From: Terrabacter terrigena
GTDB lineage: Bacteria; Actinomycetota; Actinomycetes; Actinomycetales; Dermatophilaceae
Length of the DNA: 64,000 nt
Reading direction: 5' to 3'
Assembly: GCF_042676085.1 (NCBI RefSeq)
Contig: NZ_JBHTKH010000005.1
Coordinates: forward strand, 248,001 to 312,000
Under the pieces are notes generated by a model. That model was not told the origin of the DNA. It saw only the letters and a list, made by a program, of their open reading frames with translations, and made no database searches. This document shows, piece by piece, positions 43,613 through 51,163 of the stretch. Made by a program: the position numbers and the translations under genes. The stretch's first letter is position 1; every line of letters begins with the position of its first letter.

Positions 43613-45454
43613 TCAGGTGGGTCGAAGCGTTTGGGTCCAGGTGCCTCCGGTCGAGTCCGTGACCCGCACGACCAGCGGCACGACGCCGCCGGTGCCCGCC
43701 TGCTCGAGGACGGCCGAGCCGCGTGCTCCGGTGCACGACACGGTTGCTCGGCCCGGCTGCGTGCAGTCCCAGCTCGAGTTGCGCACGGTGAGCCGGCCCG
43801 CACCGGACAGGTTGGTGATCCTCACCGTCAGGGCGGTGGCGGACTCCGTGCGCACCCTGACCGAGATGCGAGCCGTGTCGCCCGCCCTGACGAGGCGCAC
43901 CCTGATGGTGGGGGCAGCCGCCTCGGGGTCTGGCGACGGATCCTGTTGCGTGGGTGGGCCGGGCGCGGTCACCGGGGTGTTCGGGGCAGGCGACGGGGTC
44001 GAGCTGGATGGGCGAACCGGGCCGGGCGTGGACGGATCGGCGGGCATGGAGGGCCTGGACGGCTCGGGTGCCTGAGCCGTCGGAGCGACCGGGCGAGGCG
44101 GTCCTGCGGCCACCGGTCCCGGGCTCGCTCCGACGGTCGCTCCGCCGGTCGCTCCGACGCCGACGGGCTGCTGCGAGCTGGCGGCCGGCCGCGGCGTCCC
44201 GGTCACGGGGCGAACGACACCTGCGCCCACCGTGCTCGCGATCGCTGACGGTGCGGCCGCAGCGGCCGTGCCGATGGGCGTGGCCGGAACCGCCCGACCG
44301 AATGCTGAAGGTGCCGCAGCCGGTGCGGGCGCAGTGGCGCTGCTGGACGGCCTGGCCTGCGGCGCCGGCAGGCCGGAGCCGGTGAGCGACGGGCCCGGCA
44401 CGGCGAGCGCACCGGCCAGTCCGGCCGTCACGGCGAACACCGCGCCGAGGCTGGTGGCACGGCCAGCGACCTGAGCGACGGCCTCAGCCGCGCGCCCGGC
44501 CACCGACTCCAGGCCCCGCGGCGCACAGGTCGCGCCGCTCGAGCCGACGGCACCTGAGGTGGAGGCCGCGGTGGTGAAGGCGGTGGTGGAGGCGGCCGAG
44601 GTAGCAGCCGAGAGCGCTGCGACCACGCCCCCGGTGACGAAGCCCGGCGTCGCCAGGCCCGCGGCGAGCACGACAGGCACGACGAGCGCGGGGAACCCGT
44701 CGTGGATGACGCGGAGGTCGGCGGCCAGCGCCGCGGCGTGCGGACACCCGGCGACGTGTGCCTGCGCGCGCTCGGTCTGGCGTTTGGGCAGCCGCCCGCG
44801 CACGAAGGCGCCGAGGTGCGTCACCGTCCAGCGGCACTCGTCGCTGTCGGCACCGGCCAGCTCGCGCGCCGCCCGGGCGTCGAGGTAGTTGGCCCGCAGC
44901 GCTTCTCGTGCCCGCATGGCCCGCGCGCTCACGGCGTTGGCGGTCATGCCGAGTGCGGGGGCCACGTTGCGTGGGGCGGCGCCCTCGACGGTCGTGTGCC
45001 ACAGGATGCGCTGGTCGCGCTCGGGCAGCCCGGCGAAGGCCGTGCGCACGAGCGCCAGGCCCTCCTCGTCGACGGCGAGTCCTGCGAGGAGGTCGGGCAG
45101 CGCCGGGGCGAGGCCCTCGAGGTCGTCGTCCTCGGTGGGCACCAGGCGTAGCTCGCGCCTGCCCTGGTCGATGGCGACGGTGCGCACCGCCGACAGGAAG
45201 TACGCGCGGAAGTTCTCGTGCGGCCCGCGCCCCTCGCGGATGAGGCCCAGCACCCGGGCAGCGGCCTCGGCGACGACGTCCTCGGGAGCCGAGCGTCCGC
45301 GATGGCGGTTCGCGACGGCATACGCCGCGGGGAGGTGCCGGCGCCACAGCTCGCCGAAGGCTTCGGCCGAGCCGTCACGCGAGCGCGCGAGCAGGGTCGC
45401 GTCGGGCGCCGAGGCCCACGCCTCGCTCGACCACAAGGTCGCGTCTGCCGACAA
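43613..45454 (-). CDS. ECF-type sigma factor fused to zinc-finger, membrane segments and extracytoplasmic domain (second paralogue)
   Basis: A 613-residue paralogue of the 40238 protein. Region 2 is about residues 28-98 (FGELWRRHLPAAYAVANRH; EDVVAEAAARVLGLIREGRG), region 4 about 135-190 (LPERDQRILWHTTVEGAAPRNVAPALGMTANAVSARAMRAREALR). A zinc-finger-like segment has C207, H233 and C237, again lacking the last Cys. Hydrophobic segments at 256-283 and 335-354 are followed by a Pro/Ala/Ser linker and a compact beta-rich C-terminal domain (about 510-613) with a likely disulfide (WDCTQPGRATVSC). The start appears to be TTG 45454, with GAAGG eight bases upstream. No alternative ATG or GTG fits ahead of region 2. 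Confidence 0.8.
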   Translation of the reverse strand: MSADATLWSSEAWASAPDATLLARSRDGSAEAFGELWRRHLPAAYAVANRHRGRSAPEDVVAEAAARVLGLIREGRGPHENFRAYFLSAVRTVAIDQGRRELRLVPTEDDDLEGLAPALPDLLAGLAVDEEGLALVRTAFAGLPERDQRILWHTTVEGAAPRNVAPALGMTANAVSARAMRAREALRANYLDARAARELAGADSDECRWTVTHLGAFVRGRLPKRQTERAQAHVAGCPHAAALAADLRVIHDGFPALVVPVVLAAGLATPGFVTGGVVAALSAATSAASTTAFTTAASTSGAVGSSGATCAPRGLESVAGRAAEAVAQVAGRATSLGAVFAVTAGLAGALAVPGPSLTGSGLPAPQARPSSSATAPAPAAAPSAFGRAVPATPIGTAAAAAPSAIASTVGAGVVRPVTGTPRPAASSQQPVGVGATGGATVGASPGPVAAGPPRPVAPTAQAPEPSRPSMPADPSTPGPVRPSSSTPSPAPNTPVTAPGPPTQQDPSPDPEAAAPTIRVRLVRAGDTARISVRVRTESATALTVRITNLSGAGRLTVRNSSWDCTQPGRATVSCTGARGSAVLEQAGTGGVVPLVVRVTDSTGGTWTQTLRPT

Positions 45455-45563
45455 ACCTCTGCCCTTCGTCTGCCCCGGGTCTCACCGGTTTGTCCGGTCT
45501 GAGCGGTGCGGGTCAGTCTGCCAATCGGCAGGGCGGGCGTCCATCCGAACGCCGACGGGTTGG

Positions 45564-45621
45564 CAGGTTTCGTCCTCCCGAATGATCCCCTCCACGAAAC
45601 CACGCGGGAGGACGAAACCTG
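45564..45621. promoter_or_regulatory. Perfect 17-bp inverted repeat upstream of second sigma fusion
   Basis: CAGGTTTCGTCCTCCCG (45564-45580) is exactly inverted at 45605-45621 around a 24-base spacer that holds a further ACGAAACCA. It lies 110-167 bases upstream of the TTG start and about 270 bases after the methyltransferase stop, which argues for a regulatory element as well as a terminator. Confidence 0.55.
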
Positions 45622-45714
45622 ACGGCACCACTGGAGACGAACCCCGAAGGGGCCACTCCCTCCCCTGACCAAGCGGGAGACCCCTGCGTTGCCGTCACCT
45701 GTACGACGTGCCGA

Positions 45715-45749
45715 CACCCATTTCATGACACTGTTTTCCGAAATGGGTG
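45715..45749. terminator. 10-bp inverted repeat with T-rich loop in the 440-bp gap
   Basis: CACCCATTTC (45715-45724) is exactly inverted at 45740-45749, with a 15-base spacer. This AT-rich segment lies in the gap 45455-45894, which holds no gene. It may end the methyltransferase transcript or be an operator for the sigma gene; the gap contains both this and the 17-bp repeat. Confidence 0.45.
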
Positions 45750-45894
45750 GAAATGCCGGAAATTGACCCAGATTTTCTCCGGCGGTGAGACGGCCGACGA
45801 GCACGAGACCGCCCGCTTACCTCCACGAGACCCGTGACTTACCCGCTGTCCGACGACGGGCCATGCGGCGGCAAGGGCCCCGACCCCACCGGGG

Positions 45895-46740
45895 TCAAGC
45901 CGGCGTGCGCGCTACGGCGAACGTACGCGTGAACGGGAAGAGCACGCCGAACGGCTTGCGTGGGTATGCCGCCTCGAGCTCCCTCTCGTAGTCGGCGACG
46001 AACATCTCGCGCTCCTGCTCGCCGAGCACCCCGAGCACCGGTCGCAGGCCCGTGCCGCGCACCCACTCGAGCACGGGGTGCGGTCCGTCGGGCTCGGCAG
46101 TGAGCACGTGCTCGTAGGTGGTCTGCCACACGTCGACGTCAGGGGTCAGGTCGAGCAGCAGGGCGGCATACGTCTGCGGCTGGGCGACGGCCTGGGCGCG
46201 GGCGAGCCCCGGACGCAGGTCGTCGGCACGGGGGTGGCGCGCCGCGACCTCACGCATCAGCCGGTGCGACGGCGCGTCGAAGTTCGACGGCACCTGCATG
46301 GCGAAGGTGCCGCCGGGTGCGAGGCTCTCGACCCACGACGGGATCAGGCGCAGGTGGCTCGGGACCCACTGCAGGGTGGCGTTCGTGACGAGCACGTCGA
46401 TGGGGCCGCCCGACTCGGTGGGGTCCCAGTCCTCGGCAGCGACGTCGACCCACTCGACCCGGCCTTCGACGTCGAGCTCGCGCGCCCGGGCGAGCATCTG
46501 CGGGGAGCTGTCGACGCCGATGACATGCGCGTTCGGCCAGCGCTGCGCGAGCCCGAGCGTCAGCTCGCCCGGACCGCAGCCGAGGTCGACAACGAGCCCC
46601 GGGTCGTCGGCGTCGACGCGCGACAGCAGGTCGGCGAACGGGCGGCCGCGGTGGCCGGCGAAGACGGCGTACTGGCGCGGGTCCCAGGTCGCCTCGGGAG
46701 TGCGCGTGGACCCGGTGGACGGGGACGTGGGTTCGGTCAC
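45895..46740 (-). CDS. tam: Trans-aconitate 2-methyltransferase-like SAM methyltransferase
   Basis: A 281-residue class I methyltransferase. Motif I is LVVDLGCGPGELTLGLAQRW, motif II VIGVDSSPQMLARAREL, and the post-I region IDVLVTNATLQWVPSHLRLIPSWVESLAPGGTFAMQVPSNFDAPSHRLMREVA is the trans-aconitate methyltransferase signature, as are WDPRQYAVFAGHRGRPFADLL at the N-terminus and the RTGLRP-like region near the C-terminus. It would methylate trans-aconitate, an aconitase inhibitor. GTG 46740 is preceded by AAGGAAAG. Divergent from marR across the palindrome at 46763. Confidence 0.85.
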   Translation of the reverse strand: MTEPTSPSTGSTRTPEATWDPRQYAVFAGHRGRPFADLLSRVDADDPGLVVDLGCGPGELTLGLAQRWPNAHVIGVDSSPQMLARARELDVEGRVEWVDVAAEDWDPTESGGPIDVLVTNATLQWVPSHLRLIPSWVESLAPGGTFAMQVPSNFDAPSHRLMREVAARHPRADDLRPGLARAQAVAQPQTYAALLLDLTPDVDVWQTTYEHVLTAEPDGPHPVLEWVRGTGLRPVLGVLGEQEREMFVADYERELEAAYPRKPFGVLFPFTRTFAVARTPA

Positions 46741-46762
46741 GACGTGCTCACTTTCCTTCGAT

Positions 46763-46777
46763 GTCAAGAGTCTTGAC
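46763..46777. promoter_or_regulatory. 15-bp perfect palindrome between tam and marR genes
   Basis: GTCAAGAGTCTTGAC is a perfect 7-1-7 palindrome placed 20 bases before the marR ATG and 23 bases before the tam start. It is the expected size and position for a MarR dimer operator. Its half-site TCAAGA/TCTTGA recurs in the palindrome at 47689. Confidence 0.75.
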
Positions 46778-46796
46778 GGCGACTACAGTTGGCCGC

Positions 46797-47321
46797 ATGA
46801 GCGCCGACCGCAGGCCTGGGGACGATGTCGACGAGATCGTCGCTGCCTGGCGTCGCGAGCGACCCGACCTCGACGTCTCGCCGCTCGAGGTGCTCTCGCG
46901 GGTCTCGCGCCTGGCTCGACGCCTCGACCTCGCGCGCGGTTCGGCCTTCTCGGAGCACCTGCTCGAGGGTTGGGCGTTCGACGTGCTGTCGGCCCTGCGC
47001 CGGGCGGGAGAGCCGTACGAGCTGTCGCCGGGTGCGCTGGTGCAGCAGACCCTGGTGACGTCGGGCACGATGACCAACCGCGTCGACCGTCTCGAGCGCA
47101 GCGGCTTCGTCGAGCGCCGGCCCGACCCCGGCGACCGTCGCGGCGTGCTCGTGCGCCTGACCACCGCGGGTCGCGACGTCGTCGACTCGGCCATGGCCGA
47201 CCTCATCGAGCAGGAGAAGTCGCTGCTCTCGGAGCTCTCGCCTGCCGACCGCACGCAGCTGGCGAGCCTGTTGCGGCGCATGCTGGCGCCGCTCGAGTCG
47301 CGGGGCCTCCCGCACGGCTGA
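46797..47321 (+). CDS. MarR-family transcriptional regulator
   Basis: A 174-residue winged-helix regulator. A helical N-terminus (DEIVAAWRRERPDLDVSPLEVLSRVSRLARRLD) leads to the DNA-binding part GALVQQTLVTSGTMTNRVDRLERSGFVERRPDPGDRRGVLVRLTTAGR, with the typical wing DPGDRR. The C-terminal dimerisation helix is complete. Start ATG 46797 has no strong ribosome site. It is flanked by two palindromes with the same half-site, one before its own gene and one before the VOC gene, so it may control tam, itself and the VOC gene. Confidence 0.9.
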   Translation: MSADRRPGDDVDEIVAAWRRERPDLDVSPLEVLSRVSRLARRLDLARGSAFSEHLLEGWAFDVLSALRRAGEPYELSPGALVQQTLVTSGTMTNRVDRLERSGFVERRPDPGDRRGVLVRLTTAGRDVVDSAMADLIEQEKSLLSELSPADRTQLASLLRRMLAPLESRGLPHG

Positions 47322-47326
47322 GCGGC

Positions 47327-47683
47327 TCATGCCTGCTGGAACTCCAGCCGGTTGCCGACCGGGTCGGTCGTGTGGAAGCGGCGCAGCCCGGGGATGTTCT
47401 CGTCCCAGGTGACCGGCGCGCCGGCCCGGGCCACGACCTGCGCGAGCTGCTCGACGTCCGCCACGGCGATGCCCGGGTGGGCCTTGCGGGCCGGGGCGAA
47501 GCCGTCCTCGATCCCGATGTGCAGCTCGGCGGAGCCGGCGCGGAACCACGCTCCCCCGCGGCTGCGCAGCGCCTCCGGCTTCTCGACCTCGGACATGCCG
47601 AGGACGCCGCCGTAGAAGGCGCGCATGTCGTCCTCGCAGCCGGCCGGACCCGAGACCTGGACGTGGTGCAGGTGCATCTCCAT
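47327..47683 (-). CDS. VOC/glyoxalase-family protein
   Basis: A 118-residue single-domain vicinal-oxygen-chelate protein (MHLHHVQVSGPAGCEDDMRAFYGGVLGMSEVEKPEALRSRGGAWFRAGSAELHIGIED; RFHTTDPVGNRLEFQQA). The HHVQV start, ELHIGI and the final RLEFQ carry metal-ligand-type His/Glu positions. Substrate unknown; family members include glyoxalase I, dioxygenases and antibiotic-binding proteins. It converges on marR with 5 bases between stops. Upstream is a perfect 28-bp palindrome 6 bases before the ATG, so tight control is expected. Confidence 0.85.
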   Translation of the reverse strand: MEMHLHHVQVSGPAGCEDDMRAFYGGVLGMSEVEKPEALRSRGGAWFRAGSAELHIGIEDGFAPARKAHPGIAVADVEQLAQVVARAGAPVTWDENIPGLRRFHTTDPVGNRLEFQQA

Positions 47684-47688
47684 GCTCG

Positions 47689-47716
47689 GAATTTATCTTG
47701 ATATCAAGATAAATTC
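47689..47716. promoter_or_regulatory. 28-bp perfect palindrome upstream of VOC gene
   Basis: Bases 47689-47716 are one uninterrupted perfect palindrome of 28 bases. Its left half is GAATTTATCTTGAT and its right half the exact reverse complement. The core TCTTGA-TA-TCAAGA has the same hexamers as the 46763 palindrome in reversed order. At about 18% GC it stands out sharply from its surroundings. It ends 6 bases from the VOC ATG, leaving no room for an independent ribosome site. Confidence 0.8.
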
Positions 47717-47831
47717 AACGGCCCGGCGGCCCCTTTCCTCCCGGCGCGTACCCTTCGGGCCACCTGCGTCGTTTCTCCTGCACCGGGCCGGCCGCATCGG
47801 CGCGACCCGACGAGCACTCCAAGGAGAACGC

Positions 47832-50800
47832 GTGAACACCACTCGCAAGCACGTCCTGGCCATGGGACTGTGCCTCGTCTCGGCGGCGGCGGGGGCCCCG
47901 CTCGCGGCAGCGACCACCACGTCGACCGCCGCGACCCCGGTGAGCAGCTCGCTCACCAACACGATCACCGACGCCGTCGGCGACCTGCTGGCAACGCTCG
48001 ACACCCGTGCCGTCACCAAGCCGGTCGTCCCCACCACGGCGACGAAGACCGCCGTCGCGGCCCTGCTGAAGACGGCCGGCGCAGGCGCCCGGGCCACCTG
48101 GGACGCCCGCTTCGGCACCCTGCGTGCCCTGCGCGGCAACGGCTACCTGACCGCCGCCCGCACCGGCACCCCCGTCGACGTCGCCCGGGACTGGCTCGCC
48201 TCCCAGCCTGCGGCGTTCGGCCTCTCGGCCGCCCAGGTGCAGGGCCTCACCGTCGCCCGCGACCACGCCCTCCCCGGCACCGGCACGCACGTGGTCAGCT
48301 TCGCGCAGACGTTCGCCGGGGCACCGGCCGCGCGCGGCGGCCGCCTCAACGTCGCCGTCGCCCCAGACGGCCGGGTCCTGGCGTATGCCGGCGAGACCGC
48401 TCCCGGGACCACTCTCGTCGGCACGTGGGTGCTCGGGGAGACGGGCGCCCTCCTCAAGGTGGCGGGCACGCTGGCTCCCGGCACGGCATACGCCCCCGTT
48501 GCCACCGGCACGCAGGCCGGCTTCACGACGTTCTCCCGCGGTCCGTTCGCAGGGCCCGGCTACGTGCGCAAGGTCGCCTTCCCGACGCGGACGGGGCCCG
48601 TCGCGGCCTACAAGGTCTTCTTCATCAAGAGCCAGACCGAGGCGTGGGAGGTCATCGTCGACGGCACGACCGGCGCGGTGCTGCACCGGGCGAGCGTCGT
48701 GCAGTTCGACGAGGCGCACGGCACGGTCTACGACAACTACCCGGGTGCTGCGCAGGGCGGCCAGCCGCGACAGCAGTCGTTCGGCGCCACCGCCGAGTCG
48801 CCCAAGGGCTGGGTCGACCTCACCGGCGCCACCGGCACCGGCGTCACGACCCTCGGCAACAACGCCGACACCTACGCGAACTGGTCGAACTTCCTCGCGC
48901 CCGTCGACAACGCACCGCGGCCTGTCTCCCCCACCGGCCACTTCGACTACGCCTACGCCAACCAGTGGGCGGCAACGAAGGGCCAGGCCACCCCGCCCTC
49001 CTACGCCGAGGACCTCGACCCCGCGGCGACCAACCTCTTCTTCCAGCACAACCGGATCCACGACGAGTACTACGCCCTCGGTTTCACCGAGACCGCCGGC
49101 AACTTCCAGACCGACAACGGCGGCAAGGGCGGCCAGGGCGGCGACGCGATCCGCGGGCTCGTCCAGGCGGGAGCAGCCTCGGGAGGCGCACCGACCTACA
49201 CCGGGCGCGACAACGCATACATGCTCACCCTCGACGACGGCATCCCGCCGTGGAGCGGCATGTTCCTCTGGGAGCCGATCGACGACGCCTTCGAGGGCCC
49301 CTACCGCGACGGCTCCTTCGACATGTCGGTGATCCAGCACGAGTACACCCACGGCTTGTCCAACCGCTACGTGGCGAGCGGGGCCGGGCTCGCCTCACAG
49401 CAGGCCGGTTCGATGGGTGAGGGCTGGTCCGACTGGTACGCCCTCAACCACGGCTTCAACGCCGGCCTGCTGACCAAGCCGATCGTCGGCGACTACGTCA
49501 CCGGCAACCCGACGCGTGGCATCCGCAACTGGAACTACGACCAGAACCCGACGACGTTCGGCGACATCGGCTACGACCTGACCGGGCCCGAGGTGCACGC
49601 GGACGGCGAGATCTGGACCGCGACGCTGTGGGACCTGCGCAAGGCGCTCGTCGCCCGTTACGGCGCGGCCAAGGGCGCGGCCGTGGCGGCACAGCTCGTC
49701 ACCGACGGCATGCCGCTGACGGCACCGAACCCGTCGTTCCTCGACGCGCGCGACGGCATCCTGAGCGCCGACCTCGACCGCTACCACGGTGACAACACGG
49801 CGCTCATCTGGTCGGTCTTCGCCAAGCGCGGCGCCGGCGTCTCGGCGAGCTCGCAGACGGGCGACGACACCGACCCGAAGCCGGCGTTCGACGTGCCTGC
49901 CGCGGCGTCCAACGGCACCGTGGCGCTGACGCTCGTCAACGCGACGACGGGCCAGCCCATCTCCAACGCCCGGGTCATCCTCGGCCGCTTCGAGGCCCGC
50001 GTCTCGCCGCTCGTGCGCACCGGCTCCACCGGTGGGGCGACGGTCAAGGCCGTCACCGGCACGTACCCGCTGACGATCCAGGCGCCCGGGTTCGGCACGC
50101 AGACCGTCGAGGGCTTCGCGGTGACCGCCGGGAAGAACACGGCGAAGAAGATCTCGCTGGCGCCGAACCTCGCGTCGACGGCCGCGGGCGCGCAGGTCGT
50201 CTCGGTGTCGAGCCAGGACGACGGCGCACCGGCGAAGTTCGCCTTCGACGACACCGCCGCCTCGGTGTGGTCGACGAAGGCCGGATCGACGGCCTACAAC
50301 GCGGGTCCCGACGAGCGGGTCACGGTCAAGCTCGCCGCCCCGGCGACCGTGAGCTCGGTGCGGGTCAGCGCGTACAAGGCGACCAACGCCTCGCGCTTCG
50401 CCGCGCTCAAGGGGTTCACGGTGCAGACGTCGCTCGACGGGGTCACGTGGAAGACCGCCCGCACCGGGGCCTTCGGCTACCAGGCTCCGCGTCCGACGGC
50501 GCCTGACCTCAACTACACGACGTTCGCGCTGAGCACCCCCACGAAGGCCGCCTACCTGCGCTTCTTCGTCGACTCTGTGCAGGGCGACACGACGACCTAC
50601 GCCCAGGTCGCCGAGATCGAGGCGTTCGGCTCGGGCGCGACGGTCGCCAACGGCACGGTCACGCCCGACGCGCCGTACAGCGACCACGGCACGATCGCGG
50701 CGAACAACCCCGCGGCCGGTGACCCGACGGGGCTGCAGAACGTCTTCGGCGTCACGGGCACCGAGATGAACTCGGCGTGCACCTTCCCGCCGGCGTCGCA

Positions 50801-51071
50801 GGGCGTCGACGGCTGGGTGACCAAGCTGCCGGCCGGCTTCTCCGACGGGCTGCACTCGGTGTCGGTCAAGGGCACGAGCCCGCTCGACGACACGGTCGGC
50901 CACGACCTCGACGTCTACTTCCTCGACAGTGCGTGCGCGCTGACGGGGTCGACGGCGACGTCCTCTGCCGACGAGTCCGCGCCCATCCCGCCGGGCACCG
51001 TCTACGTCCTCAGCCACCTCTACACGGGGGCGAACGTCACCGTCGACGTCACCGCCACCGACAACCGCTGA
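47832..51071 (+). CDS. Secreted M36 (fungalysin-type) metallopeptidase with discoidin domain
   Basis: A 1079-residue secreted protease. Signal peptide (LAMGLCLVSAAAGAPLAAA), then an FTP-like propeptide region (ARATWDARFGTLRALRGNGYL; YKVFFIKSQTEAWEVIVDGTTGAVLHR). The gluzincin core has HEYTH (H503, E504, H507) and the downstream Glu530 in GEGWSDW, with AEDLDPAATNLFFQHNRIHDEYYALGF ahead, as in M36. A Rib/CnaB-like insert (LTLVNATTGQPISNARVILGR) and an F5/8-type discoidin domain (about 780-935) follow, then a C-terminal beta domain with a Cys pair. GTG 47832 has AAGGAG five bases upstream. Confidence 0.9.
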   Translation: MNTTRKHVLAMGLCLVSAAAGAPLAAATTTSTAATPVSSSLTNTITDAVGDLLATLDTRAVTKPVVPTTATKTAVAALLKTAGAGARATWDARFGTLRALRGNGYLTAARTGTPVDVARDWLASQPAAFGLSAAQVQGLTVARDHALPGTGTHVVSFAQTFAGAPAARGGRLNVAVAPDGRVLAYAGETAPGTTLVGTWVLGETGALLKVAGTLAPGTAYAPVATGTQAGFTTFSRGPFAGPGYVRKVAFPTRTGPVAAYKVFFIKSQTEAWEVIVDGTTGAVLHRASVVQFDEAHGTVYDNYPGAAQGGQPRQQSFGATAESPKGWVDLTGATGTGVTTLGNNADTYANWSNFLAPVDNAPRPVSPTGHFDYAYANQWAATKGQATPPSYAEDLDPAATNLFFQHNRIHDEYYALGFTETAGNFQTDNGGKGGQGGDAIRGLVQAGAASGGAPTYTGRDNAYMLTLDDGIPPWSGMFLWEPIDDAFEGPYRDGSFDMSVIQHEYTHGLSNRYVASGAGLASQQAGSMGEGWSDWYALNHGFNAGLLTKPIVGDYVTGNPTRGIRNWNYDQNPTTFGDIGYDLTGPEVHADGEIWTATLWDLRKALVARYGAAKGAAVAAQLVTDGMPLTAPNPSFLDARDGILSADLDRYHGDNTALIWSVFAKRGAGVSASSQTGDDTDPKPAFDVPAAASNGTVALTLVNATTGQPISNARVILGRFEARVSPLVRTGSTGGATVKAVTGTYPLTIQAPGFGTQTVEGFAVTAGKNTAKKISLAPNLASTAAGAQVVSVSSQDDGAPAKFAFDDTAASVWSTKAGSTAYNAGPDERVTVKLAAPATVSSVRVSAYKATNASRFAALKGFTVQTSLDGVTWKTARTGAFGYQAPRPTAPDLNYTTFALSTPTKAAYLRFFVDSVQGDTTTYAQVAEIEAFGSGATVANGTVTPDAPYSDHGTIAANNPAAGDPTGLQNVFGVTGTEMNSACTFPPASQGVDGWVTKLPAGFSDGLHSVSVKGTSPLDDTVGHDLDVYFLDSACALTGSTATSSADESAPIPPGTVYVLSHLYTGANVTVDVTATDNR

Positions 51072-51107
51072 GGCCGGTCGGAAGCGCCTACCCTCAGCTC
51101 AGTCCCG

Positions 51108-51149
51108 ATCGAAAGAGCAGTCCGTCACGTGACGGACTGCTCTTTCGAT
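51108..51149. repeat. CGAAAGAGCA-type element (copy 2): 42-bp perfect palindrome
   Basis: Bases 51108-51149 form a perfect 21/21 palindrome with no loop, flanked by CCCG/CGGG that extends pairing. It lies between the convergent M36 and ABC-F genes and ends in TCTTTCG, so it can act as a bidirectional terminator. It shares CGAAAGAGCA with copies at 19103 and 55115. Confidence 0.8.
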
Positions 51150-51163
51150 ATCGGGGGACGGGG

